This document shows, one piece after another, positions 32,410 to 38,996 of a stretch of 39,106 nt of DNA. The notes below the pieces were generated by a model. That model saw nothing but the letters and a program-made list of their open reading frames with translations. It had not been told where the DNA came from and ran no database searches. The translations under genes and the position numbers were made by a program. Source of the DNA: a virus; the IMG/VR virus record IMGVR_UViG_3300035130_000073, positions 1 to 39,106 of that record; one strand, written 5' to 3'. Position 1 is the stretch's first letter. The number at the start of each line of letters is the position of its first letter.

Positions 32410-32664
32410 TTAGTATAATTCCATTTTATGTTTTGCTTTATTTGCATCTTTTAGCGTAAATGCGTTATTTTTATCTAAATCATTTTCACTACAACCTTTT
32501 ATTATTTTCCAAATTTGATTGTTCATTTCTCCAAATGCTTCTTTAACTTCTTTTTTTAAAGAATTATCTGTGTATAACTCCATTGTTAAGTCTTCTAATA
32601 CCATGACTATATTGTATGATATTGTTTTTTGTCTTTTACTAGCTTTTTTTAAATATATACTCAT
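32410..32664 (-). CDS. Hypothetical 84-aa protein
   Basis: Helical, with a basic N-terminus (KKASKRQKTISYN) and Glu/Lys-rich middle. Starts after CAAAGGATGATAAATAA and lies just after the VapE-type helicase. No family recognised. Confidence 0.55.
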   Translation of the reverse strand: MSIYLKKASKRQKTISYNIVMVLEDLTMELYTDNSLKKEVKEAFGEMNNQIWKIIKGCSENDLDKNNAFTLKDANKAKHKMELY

Positions 32665-32671
32665 TTATTTA

Positions 32672-34165
32672 TCATCCTTTGTTTATTTTGCTTTCATCTT
32701 GTTTTATTATGCTCTCTCTTTCAATGGTTTCATAAACTTGTTCATATTTTTGTTCTAAAAAAACACTTAATATATTTTTCTTTATTTTTCTTGGTACTGG
32801 AACATAGTATAATTTTTGCTTAGTTTTTTTGTCTTTTATTTCATATTCAACATCCATTTTCTTTAAAGCTAACCCAAGATTTGTATTATTTATTTTGCTA
32901 TTAATGCTGCTATCATTCGTTATAAGTGTTATAATATCAGTATTAGGAACCTTGTAGCGTGGTTCTGATTGCCAATCAAATGTATTCATCAATAAGGATT
33001 CGACATAATCCTTTTTCCTAAATTCTTTGTTGTGTTTATTTAATATTTTTAAACCTTCTTTTCCTAGTTCATGACAATTCTTAGGATTTTCTAAATACAT
33101 TTGATACAATTCAGCATATAGTAATTCATAATTTAAATTGTTTAATCTCCCAAAATAATCAATTATTTTTATAGGCCACCACCTACGATCAACATCATCA
33201 ACTAAAAATTCGTCCTTGTCAACGGTAGCAGTGTAGACAGTTCTTCTTTTATGTTTTTCTGATTTTGATTCGTACCAATCTCTATAAGTATCTGTTTTTG
33301 TAGTTATAAAGGCTTTTGTAGCGTCAACTTCTTTTAATGTTCTCCCAACCTCCGCAAACTCAACACTCCAAGCTCTAATATTTTTCATTTTGTTGTCTCT
33401 ATCACCGGGAATATATCTTGATTCACTGACATGATAGTTTCTTAACTCTGGCGGTGTTAAGTTTTCACACCAAGTTGTTTTTCCGGCCCCTTGTTTTCCT
33501 GTAAAAGTCAAAGCCCCTTGGCAAGCAAAGTCAGGATTAAACTGACAACTTATTCTGCTTAACATATAAGTTTTGAATAACATATAATTTATTTTTTCGT
33601 CTTCTTTTCGGCCTTTTATTGTTTTAAATAATTTATCAAGCTCTAATTTATTATAATTAATTTTGTTTTTAAATTTATCATATGATTTTAAGATATAATC
33701 TTTTATTGGGTTGATAGAGTTTTCTTTTCCTAAATTTTTTAATTTTCTGCAAAGAATATCATAATTTGTTTTTGAAAAAGTTTGTTTTTGTAATTCGTCC
33801 TCAACTTTATTGCTTATTTCACTAAACTCATATTGTTTATTATTTTTTGTAAATAAAATATCTTGCAAAATTTCATCATAAATTATTTTATAACCCAATT
33901 TATTTATTAAAATACCTATATTCCTTGTAGTTAAATGAGGCTTGACTAACCCTCCGGCCGTTGTTGTAAAGTCAGGATAATCAAAAGAATGTTGTCGAAC
34001 GATAGTTTTAAATTTCTTTAAAAGTTTTTTTGTATCTTTTATCTTTCCAATGTCAAAATCTATTCCAATTTCTTTTAATAACTGTTTACACTCCGATTTG
34101 TCGTCTTCATATAGTGATCTTTTTTTTTCTTCTAATGATGTTATTGGACTTATTTTATTTGACAT
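32672..34165 (-). CDS. VapE/VirE-type replicative helicase
   Basis: 497 residues. Walker A TGKQGAGKTTWCENL near 222-236, FAEVGRTLKEVDATKAFITT, then RRTVYTATVDKDEFLVDD and RRWWPIKI are the marks of the virulence-associated E (PF05272) superfamily-3-like helicases found in Firmicutes phages and islands. The N-terminal 200 residues are not clearly a primase. It probably melts or unwinds the origin: the iteron cluster at 34590-34888 lies just upstream. The gene follows the ribbon-helix-helix regulator. Confidence 0.9.
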   Translation of the reverse strand: MSNKISPITSLEEKKRSLYEDDKSECKQLLKEIGIDFDIGKIKDTKKLLKKFKTIVRQHSFDYPDFTTTAGGLVKPHLTTRNIGILINKLGYKIIYDEILQDILFTKNNKQYEFSEISNKVEDELQKQTFSKTNYDILCRKLKNLGKENSINPIKDYILKSYDKFKNKINYNKLELDKLFKTIKGRKEDEKINYMLFKTYMLSRISCQFNPDFACQGALTFTGKQGAGKTTWCENLTPPELRNYHVSESRYIPGDRDNKMKNIRAWSVEFAEVGRTLKEVDATKAFITTKTDTYRDWYESKSEKHKRRTVYTATVDKDEFLVDDVDRRWWPIKIIDYFGRLNNLNYELLYAELYQMYLENPKNCHELGKEGLKILNKHNKEFRKKDYVESLLMNTFDWQSEPRYKVPNTDIITLITNDSSINSKINNTNLGLALKKMDVEYEIKDKKTKQKLYYVPVPRKIKKNILSVFLEQKYEQVYETIERESIIKQDESKINKG

Positions 34166-34174
34166 ATTTTACAC

Positions 34175-34420
34175 CTACTTCCCTACTATCTTTTTTAATA
34201 CTAAAGTTGTTAATTCCTTTTCGCTAATCCTAGCTTTTGATGTTATTTTTCTTATTTTTGAGTCGATATCATCATCAAAAATTTTATCTAATTTTTTCAA
34301 TGCCATTTCAATTATTTCCGACTGGCTATATCTAGTTTTAGTTGATAATTCTATTAATTTATTATTAATTTTTTGATTTAACACAATATTTTTCCTAACC
34401 TTAATTTCTTTTATATCCAT
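34175..34420 (-). CDS. Ribbon-helix-helix (CopG-like) regulator
   Basis: 81 residues. EIKVRKNIVLNQKINNKLIE forms the basic beta strand and first helix, and TRYSQSEIIEMALKKLDK the second helix of the ribbon-helix-helix fold; a second helical stretch (RISEKELTTLVLKKI) follows. Proteins of this type repress plasmid rep genes or act in partition. Being first in the leftward operon and beside the iterons, it is a strong candidate for copy-number or operon control. ATG after AAAGGAGTTG. Confidence 0.7.
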   Translation of the reverse strand: MDIKEIKVRKNIVLNQKINNKLIELSTKTRYSQSEIIEMALKKLDKIFDDDIDSKIRKITSKARISEKELTTLVLKKIVGK

Positions 34421-34466
34421 TGTTTTACAACTCCTTTACATATAATATTTGATTGCTATACATATA

Positions 34467-34495
34467 ATTATACACACATTTTTAAAATAAATCAA
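34467..34495 (-). promoter_or_regulatory. Promoter of the leftward replication operon
   Basis: On the minus strand TTGATT, 17 bases, TATAAT, 47 bases before the RHH start. The downstream part of the spacer region and leader holds TATA/GTATA dyad sequence that could serve the RHH protein. No GGATA-N3-TATCC palindrome is present. Confidence 0.6.
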
Positions 34496-34589
34496 TAATT
34501 GTTTATTTTTTAACACAATTTTAGTGTTTTTTTATCCGATTTTGGTTTTATTTAAAACAAGTCGAATAGTTTTTTAACTGTCCGCTAAA

Positions 34590-34888
34590 ACCTTTCCGAC
34601 AAACCTTCCGACTTATAGCCGTTCTGCTAGTTTTGTTTTGAAAGTTTTCGGAGAGCCGGAAAGGTTTTAACAAAAAAAAGTTTCTATATAAAAAAAAAGT
34701 GTGTATATACATATAAAAAATATAATTGTGTGTATCTTTTTTTTTCTATAGAGAAATACTATAAAAACTTTCCGACTTTCCGAACTTTCCGATTATACTT
34801 CTTTATTATCTTCTTTTCTCTTCTTAGAGAAAGAAAGAAAGAAAAAGAATATAAGTCGGAAAGTTTGTCGGAAGGTTGTCGGAAGGTT
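34590..34888. other. Iteron cluster, probable replication origin
   Basis: Nine near copies of (A)CYTTCCGAC: forward at 34590 and 34603; reversed at 34656 (CCGGAAAGGT); three forward in tandem at 34767, 34775 and 34784; three reversed at 34855, 34867 and 34878 (GTCGGAAAGT, GTCGGAAGGT twice). Between them lie a very AT-rich stretch (34676-34765) and a polypyrimidine/polypurine block (34798-34850). Repeated binding sites around easily melted DNA beside a helicase gene are the design of iteron origins. The initiator protein is unknown. Confidence 0.8.
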
Positions 34889-35220
34889 TGATTTTTTTTT
34901 AAATAACTATCCTATAACATTTTAATAACATTAAACCAACTCTATCAGCATCAATGTGATAATTTTGTGCTTAAGTTGAAATATGAACATGGCAAATAAT
35001 TAACTTAGAGTTAACATTGTTAATTTGGCTGAAATGAATTTTGTAGTCTTTTGATAATTTCGTAACATATGCAACGTAATTTTGTAATAAATTATGGCTT
35101 GTAGTGTTGACCACATGTTTAATATGCAATAATGCCTATTATATGTAGATTAGTTGACATTTATTTACAATTGATCTCAATACTGATAGATTCAAGAATA
35201 GAATAAATTCCTTTGTATCC
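34889..35220. other. Gene-free AT-rich DNA right of the iterons
   Basis: No ORF with a ribosome site. It holds a T run, and a double dyad TTAACT-TAG-AGTTAA sharing bases with TTAAC-ATT-GTTAA (35000-35023). Otherwise I see nothing specific; it may be part of the origin. Confidence 0.45.
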
Positions 35221-35248
35221 TTGAAAGAGGGTTTTTTTATGATATAAT
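35221..35248 (+). promoter_or_regulatory. Promoter of candidate small RNA
   Basis: TTGAAA, 16 bases and TATAAT preceded by TGA (extended -10). The next feature downstream is a terminator, with no ORF between. Confidence 0.55.
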
Positions 35249-35254
35249 TGTATT

Positions 35255-35362
35255 AGTTTTTACATACTTTAAGTAATTTTTTTTTGGAACTGAAATGACA
35301 TATTGTTTAGTTTTCCCTAAACAAACAAAAATACAAAAAGCCCATTTTTTTGGGTTTTTTGT
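35255..35362 (+). ncRNA. Candidate small RNA next to the origin
   Basis: A promoter at 35221-35248 and an intrinsic terminator at 35334-35360 (AAAAAGCCCA stem with TGGGTTTTTT) enclose about 105 bases with no coding potential. A hairpin TTGTTTAG/CTAAACAA lies at 35303-35324. Sited between origin and lysis genes, it could control replication or lysis, but no target pairing was searched. Confidence 0.5.
35334..35362 (+). terminator. Terminator of the candidate small RNA
   Basis: A stem with CCCA/TGGG core extended by A/T pairs, then a T run. It stands immediately before the -35 box of the lysis promoter. Confidence 0.75.
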
Positions 35363-35390
35363 TTGCTTTTTGTAACAAAAATGATATAAT
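35363..35390 (+). promoter_or_regulatory. Lysis-module promoter
   Basis: TTGCTT, 16 bases and TGA-TATAAT. The -10 box overlaps TGATA-TAA-TATCC (35382-35394), one base away from the operator half-site rule, so the same regulator might touch it weakly. The transcript would have a leader of about 200 bases. Confidence 0.5.
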
Positions 35391-35530
35391 ATCCATTAAG
35401 GGTTGTTATTTAAAAATGGTTGTGTTCGCTATAGATTGGTTTTACAATAAATATAGTAGTTAGTGAAATAGTATTGATAATACTTATTGAAATAGTTTTA
35501 AGAAGAATTACTTCCTTGATTTAATGTTTG

Positions 35531-35565
35531 GGCTATAGGTTTGTTATATAAATACACCTATAGCC
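35531..35565 (+). promoter_or_regulatory. Large hairpin in the lysis leader
   Basis: GGCTATAGGT and ACCTATAGCC pair perfectly around 15 bases, followed by TTTATC. It lies 38 bases before the holin-like start. It could act as attenuator, terminator or timing element for lysis; the T run is short. Confidence 0.55.
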
Positions 35566-35602
35566 TTTATCAATAAAAAATACTAAAGAAAGGAGAAAAT
35601 CA

Positions 35603-35878
35603 GTGTCAGAGGATAGAATTGTTGATATGGTACAAGAAAATTTTAGAAATCTTAGGGAAGATTTAACCCACCGTTTAGACCGAATTGAATCCAAAATAGA
35701 TCAAATGGTAACGAAAGACGATTGTAAAAAAAACCGTCAAAATTGTATAAGAGATACAACAATAAGACAGAGTGAATTGAGCCTTAAGAAGGTTACGGCG
35801 ATAGGTGGAATAATAACGGCAACTATTACCGCCTCGGCTACGGCTGTTTTGTCCATTCTTAAGGTATTTTATCCATAA
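35603..35878 (+). CDS. Holin-like / XhlA-type membrane protein
   Basis: 91 residues from a GTG preceded by AAAGGAGAAAATCA. A coiled N-terminal part (RNLREDLTHRLDRIESKI) is followed by one membrane span (VTAIGGIITATITASATAVL), the topology of XhlA/haemolysin-type lysis proteins. The amidase gene follows within 12 bases, the usual holin-endolysin order. Confidence 0.75.
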   Translation: MSEDRIVDMVQENFRNLREDLTHRLDRIESKIDQMVTKDDCKKNRQNCIRDTTIRQSELSLKKVTAIGGIITATITASATAVLSILKVFYP

Positions 35879-35890
35879 GGAGGGCTTTAG

Positions 35891-36667
35891 ATGAGTTGGT
35901 ATAACATTGAAGGATTAGGAACTATTAAGCACGATCAAGACCCAACAAACGACTGTTTATATCTTGATGCAGGGCACGGAGGCACAGACACAGGCTGTAT
36001 ATTTTACGACGGAACATACGAAAAGACTTATGTTTTAGACATATTTAAAAGGGTAGAGAAAATATGTAAACCTTATTTTAGTAGGGTATATGTTACAAGG
36101 ACCACTGACACAAGCGTATCTTTAGAAACAAGAACCAAGTCAATGAAAAGTTTAGCAAGTAAATTTAAATCAGTTCAAGCCTACTCAATACATTGCAATG
36201 CTTATAATGGAATATCTAAAGGGGCCGAATGGTTGTTAAGTATATCTACGCCAAAAAGCCATAGTGATTATATTTTTTGTACAAATTTTTTGAAATATTA
36301 TTGTAAAGAATTTAGTTTAAATAATCGTGGTATAGTCCAAAGGCGTGGCAACAATGGCGATTATTATTATTTACACAGAAATACACCGTCTAACTGCAAA
36401 GTAAAATTTATTGAAATGTTTTTTGGAGATAACCGCGATGACTGCAAAAAGGGGCAAACAGAAGCTTTTAAGGATAAGGCAAGCTTTTTCTTAGCTTCTT
36501 ATATATTAAGGCGTTATGGTGTAATATTAAAAAAGCCAGAGACTAAACCAGATAAGCTTTATATAGTTCAGGCCGGTGCATATACTAAGAAGGAAAACGC
36601 GGACCAACAAGTCAAAGCACTGGCGAAAAAGGGTTTTGATGCTTTTGTGAAAATAGAAAAACAGTGA
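35891..36667 (+). CDS. N-acetylmuramoyl-L-alanine amidase endolysin (Amidase_3, SPOR)
   Basis: 258 residues. The catalytic domain has LDAGHGGTDTG (zinc His near residue 27), a Glu in TYEKTYVLDI, AYSIHCNAYNG (zinc His near 100) and KFIEMFFGDN (catalytic Glu near 173). It cuts the bond between muramic acid and the stem peptide. The C-terminal residues 217-258 (KLYIVQAGAYTKKENADQQV...) form a SPOR-like domain that binds peptidoglycan lacking stem peptides. No signal peptide, so release depends on the holin. Confidence 0.95.
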   Translation: MSWYNIEGLGTIKHDQDPTNDCLYLDAGHGGTDTGCIFYDGTYEKTYVLDIFKRVEKICKPYFSRVYVTRTTDTSVSLETRTKSMKSLASKFKSVQAYSIHCNAYNGISKGAEWLLSISTPKSHSDYIFCTNFLKYYCKEFSLNNRGIVQRRGNNGDYYYLHRNTPSNCKVKFIEMFFGDNRDDCKKGQTEAFKDKASFFLASYILRRYGVILKKPETKPDKLYIVQAGAYTKKENADQQVKALAKKGFDAFVKIEKQ

Positions 36668-36707
36668 TATAATAATTTTGATGCGTAATAGAAAACGAAT
36701 TTATTTG

Positions 36708-36728
36708 AAAGTTCTGTGTAGAACCTTT
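36708..36728 (+). terminator. Weak terminator after the endolysin
   Basis: AAAGTTCT and AGAACCTTT pair with one bulge around GTGT. The T-rich stretch (36751-36771) starts some distance away, so efficiency is uncertain. An extended -10 box (TGATATAAT, 36664) lies just before. Confidence 0.4.
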
Positions 36729-36782
36729 AAACCTTTCAATTTAGATTGGTTTATTTTTTTTGTGTTTTTTTAAGAAAAACAC

Positions 36783-36811
36783 TTGACTTGGGATAAAATA
36801 TCCGATATAAT
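36783..36811 (+). promoter_or_regulatory. Promoter with GGATAAAATATCC operator (early operon)
   Basis: TTGACT, 17 bases, TATAAT; the spacer contains GGATAAAATATCC (36791-36803). The sequence from the palindrome through the start region (to TATAGTAAG) is the same as in the promoter at 38968. Drives the early operon from 36861. Confidence 0.88.
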
Positions 36812-36860
36812 ATAAATATAGTAAGTCGCAACACAATAATAAATCAAGGGGGATTAGATT

Positions 36861-37037
36861 ATGACTAATCAAAAATTTAGAAACACAGTGGCAAGCGAAC
36901 TAAAAGCGTGGGAATTAACAGAAGAGCAATACAATGAAATAATGGAGTGTCCGTTGCATATGACACTAAGTCAATATGAAGATTATAAGGCTTCAAAAAT
37001 GGAAGTTGAAGAAATGGAAGATGAAGACATATTTTAA
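36861..37037 (+). CDS. Hypothetical acidic protein, 58 aa
   Basis: First gene of the operator-controlled early operon, with AAGGGGGATTAG before its ATG. The product is helical and strongly acidic at its end (MEVEEMEDEDIF); its middle reads AWELTEEQYNEIMECPLHM. A perfect palindrome overlaps its stop. Small acidic early proteins can be DNA mimics or host-protein inhibitors; none is shown here. Confidence 0.65.
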   Translation: MTNQKFRNTVASELKAWELTEEQYNEIMECPLHMTLSQYEDYKASKMEVEEMEDEDIF

Positions 37038-37048
37038 AATATGTCTTC
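37023..37048. promoter_or_regulatory. Perfect 26-bp palindrome across a stop codon
   Basis: Two 13-base arms (GAAGACATATTTT and its complement) meet with no loop. There is no T run, so it may control RNA stability or bind a protein. Confidence 0.5.
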
Positions 37049-37077
37049 CCAAAAAATAAATCTAGGAGGATTAGAGT

Positions 37078-37368
37078 ATGAGTCAAATAATAAATCAAAT
37101 TAAAACAGAACTAAGAGGGCTAGAGAATACAGTATATAAGTTGAAAAATGATAAAGCTAATCAAGCTATATACAACAAAGTATTAAGCAAAATAAATGTT
37201 GCAAAACAAAGAGTTTCAAAAGCCGAAGGGATAGAGAAAGAAATAGCCAAAGTAATATTAAAAGATGTTGCCAAGGCGGCAAAACTTCAAAAACAAATGG
37301 AACTTGAAATTACTAGGGCAACAGTAGCGATCACAGAAGCAACTATTTTGATCGGTACCATAAAATAA
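37078..37368 (+). CDS. Hypothetical helical protein, 96 aa
   Basis: Nearly all alpha-helical with a coiled-coil look (IKTELRGLENTVYKLKND, then RVSKAEGIEKEIAKVILK) and Lys/Ala/Ile-rich. CTAGGAGGATTAGAGT precedes the ATG. Second gene of the early operon. No family recognised. Confidence 0.6.
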   Translation: MSQIINQIKTELRGLENTVYKLKNDKANQAIYNKVLSKINVAKQRVSKAEGIEKEIAKVILKDVAKAAKLQKQMELEITRATVAITEATILIGTIK

Positions 37369-37370
37369 AA

Positions 37371-37392
37371 TTGGAGGGGTTAACCCCTCCAA
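37371..37392. promoter_or_regulatory. Perfect 22-bp palindrome between early genes
   Basis: Arms TTGGAGGGGTT and its complement meet at GTTAAC. The right arm ends just before the AAAGGAGG ribosome site of the next gene, so a hairpin may hide or expose it. The arms match those of the terminator at 25778. Confidence 0.5.
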
Positions 37393-37405
37393 AGGAGGTA
37401 AACAA

Positions 37406-37669
37406 ATGGATAAATTCCAGTTAATAAAAAATGATATGTTAAATACAATTGAAAGTATGATGTCACTTGCATATTTAACAAAACAATGGTTACATTTTGA
37501 TATGAACTCAATTGAGTATAAAAAAGCGGCAAAACATTTATTAAAAATAGAAATCTATTTAAGATACGCTAAGACCAAAATTAAGGTATATAACGACATA
37601 ATGCAAGCAACGTACATAATGAAATTTGCAAATGATGAAATGGACCAAATATTAAGTCTAGCTGAATAA
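37406..37669 (+). CDS. Hypothetical helical protein, 87 aa
   Basis: Helical, with repeated Met/Tyr/Ile positions (SMMSLAYLTKQWLHFDMNS, later YNDIMQATYIMKFAND). AAAGGAGGTAAACAA before the ATG. It is similar in size and style to the 96-aa protein upstream, and both may pair. No family recognised. Confidence 0.6.
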   Translation: MDKFQLIKNDMLNTIESMMSLAYLTKQWLHFDMNSIEYKKAAKHLLKIEIYLRYAKTKIKVYNDIMQATYIMKFANDEMDQILSLAE

Positions 37670-37725
37670 ATTTTGTAAGCGAATTTCATGGGGTGTATAG
37701 GGAACTTTAAAAGGAGGGATTTACA

Positions 37726-37881
37726 GTGAAAACGACAACAACAAGCACAAGGGTTAAACTGGTGTGTTATGGCCATGATTGGTATAAGGAATATATAGAA
37801 GGGGTTAGAGTACCAATCACTGAAATGGAGGCAATGAAATTATTGGCTTTACATACACCAATAAAAATATTTAAGAGGTAA
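37726..37881 (+). CDS. Hypothetical 51-aa protein
   Basis: GTG start after AAAAGGAGGGATTTACA. The product opens with a Thr run and continues KLVCYGHDWYKEYIEGVR-like (pieces LVCYGHDWYKEY and VPITEMEAMKLLA), possibly a small alpha/beta fold. No family recognised. Confidence 0.55.
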   Translation: MKTTTTSTRVKLVCYGHDWYKEYIEGVRVPITEMEAMKLLALHTPIKIFKR

Positions 37882-37885
37882 AAAA

Positions 37886-38041
37886 ATGAATGATAAAGAT
37901 TATGAGTCGTTGTTTAAAGGGTGTTTATTGTATGTTTTAGTAGGTATATTAGGAATATTATTTACAGGCTTTATAATAGGCCTAACATTTGGAGGTGACT
38001 TAGATTGGATATTCAAGACATTAGAAACATTGTTAAAATGA
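37886..38041 (+). CDS. Small membrane protein, 51 aa
   Basis: One long hydrophobic segment (CLLYVLVGILGILFTGFIIG) between a polar head and a short tail. It starts four bases after the previous stop; GAGGTAAAAAA is the ribosome site. It overlaps the next gene by 37 bases. Function unknown. Confidence 0.6.
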   Translation: MNDKDYESLFKGCLLYVLVGILGILFTGFIIGLTFGGDLDWIFKTLETLLK

Positions 38042-38145
38042 TTGAAAAAGATTGTGAAAAGATTGATTCTATACTTGGTAGAGTTGGTTGTAACATAGAA
38101 ATGTTAAAAAATCAAATAAAGGTGGACAAGGAAAATGAGTTATAG
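38005..38145 (+). CDS. Hypothetical 46-aa helical protein
   Basis: TTG start six bases after GGAGGTGA, inside the end of the membrane-protein gene and in another frame. The product is a single helix-rich chain (IRNIVKMIEKDCEKIDSIL). It overlaps the next ATG by 11 bases. The excellent ribosome site supports it. Confidence 0.55.
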   Translation: MDIQDIRNIVKMIEKDCEKIDSILGRVGCNIEMLKNQIKVDKENEL

Positions 38146-38344
38146 GTTTAATGGTGAAAAGTTTAAAAGGCTGTTAGGTGAAAAGGGCCTAACAGTCCAT
38201 GACATGGCCGCCAAGTTAGGAATAAAATATGATAGTCTCTATCGGAAAATAGTAAATATAAATGGGTTTAAGATGTCAGAGATAATAATAATATTAGAAA
38301 CTTTAAACAAAACATTTGAGGAGGTTTTCATGGATAATGAATGA
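38135..38344 (+). CDS. Cro/CI-type HTH regulator
   Basis: 69 residues. LGEKGLTVHDMAAKLGIKYD with SLYRKIVNINGFKMSEIIII is the XRE/Cro helix-turn-helix (helices near 11-45). Lacking a C-terminal oligomerisation or protease domain, it resembles Cro more than CI. It lies in the early operon under an operator promoter, so it is one candidate for binding GGATA-N3-TATCC. Ribosome site AAGGTGG/AAGGAAA. Confidence 0.8.
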   Translation: MSYRFNGEKFKRLLGEKGLTVHDMAAKLGIKYDSLYRKIVNINGFKMSEIIIILETLNKTFEEVFMDNE

Positions 38345-38702
38345 TAAAGACTTAGATATATTAATGAATTTAGTAAATAGCGAATTAATCCAAGCAAATA
38401 AAAAGTTTCCTCAATTCCAGTCGAGACATGAATCGTATGCAGTTATGAAAGAAGAAATCGAAGAAGCCAAAGAGGAAATATTAAATTTATGGGATTATTA
38501 TTTAGAATATAATTTTTGGGCCGCAACAAGACAGGACAAAGAGAGAGCAGAAGTGAAGCCAATATTGGAAAGTATGGAAAATACAGCAATTGCGGCAATA
38601 CAAGAATTAATCCAAGTTGTCGCTATGATACAAAAAGCTATAAGACTGGAAAGTTATCAAGAGCAAGTATTTAAAAATGAACAAGTGGAGGAACAATTAT
38701 GA
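38337..38702 (+). CDS. MazG-like nucleotide pyrophosphohydrolase family protein
   Basis: 121 residues from the ATG at 38337; its start overlaps the HTH stop. The pattern KKFPQFQSRHESYAVMKEE with EEIEEAKEEILNLW, and a late AIQELIQVVAMIQKAI, matches short MazG-like phage proteins (the first Glu-rich helix supplies metal ligands, and the final helix packs on it). They may hydrolyse non-standard NTPs or alarmones. Catalytic activity is inferred. Confidence 0.65.
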   Translation: MNDKDLDILMNLVNSELIQANKKFPQFQSRHESYAVMKEEIEEAKEEILNLWDYYLEYNFWAATRQDKERAEVKPILESMENTAIAAIQELIQVVAMIQKAIRLESYQEQVFKNEQVEEQL

Positions 38703-38959
38703 GTGTTTATGAAAATATAAAAATAACAAAAAATGCTTTTAATACCAGTTACCAAATAAATAGAAGGGCCGAAGACATTGTTGCAAGTGTAGCAGTAAGG
38801 GAAGGAATAAATATAAATAAAGATGAATTAATAGAAGTTGTAAGTACTTATGCGACAAAGTCAATATTATCTATGGATTCATGCTTGCAACTATTTTCAT
38901 TACATTTATTCCAAGGTAACAGCTACGAAAAAACATTAAAAAGATTTAGAGAAAAGTAG
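38699..38959 (+). CDS. Hypothetical 86-aa protein
   Basis: Helical protein (INRRAEDIVASVAVREGINI, then ELIEVVSTYATKSILSMDS), last gene of the early operon, overlapping the previous stop by four bases (ATGA). GTGGAGGAACAATT ahead of the ATG. The operator promoter of the ERF gene begins nine bases after its stop. No family recognised. Confidence 0.6.
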   Translation: MSVYENIKITKNAFNTSYQINRRAEDIVASVAVREGININKDELIEVVSTYATKSILSMDSCLQLFSLHLFQGNSYEKTLKRFREK

Positions 38960-38967
38960 ATAAAAAC

Positions 38968-38996
38968 TTGACAAAGGATAAAATATCCGATATAAT
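38968..38996 (+). promoter_or_regulatory. Promoter with GGATAAAATATCC operator (recombination operon)
   Basis: TTGACA, exactly 17 bases, TATAAT; the spacer holds GGATAAAATATCC (38976-38988). On the circle it drives the ERF gene at 60 (copy at 39039). Its -10 half is repeated at 12-17 in this window. Confidence 0.9.

Noticed and set aside
34030-34376. Rightward Ser/Phe-rich ORFs opposite the VapE and RHH genes
   Set aside because: Shadow frames of AT-rich coding DNA; no ribosome site.
34590-34888. Iteron cluster as a CRISPR array
   Set aside because: Repeats are 9 bp, occur in both orientations and are partly in direct tandem.
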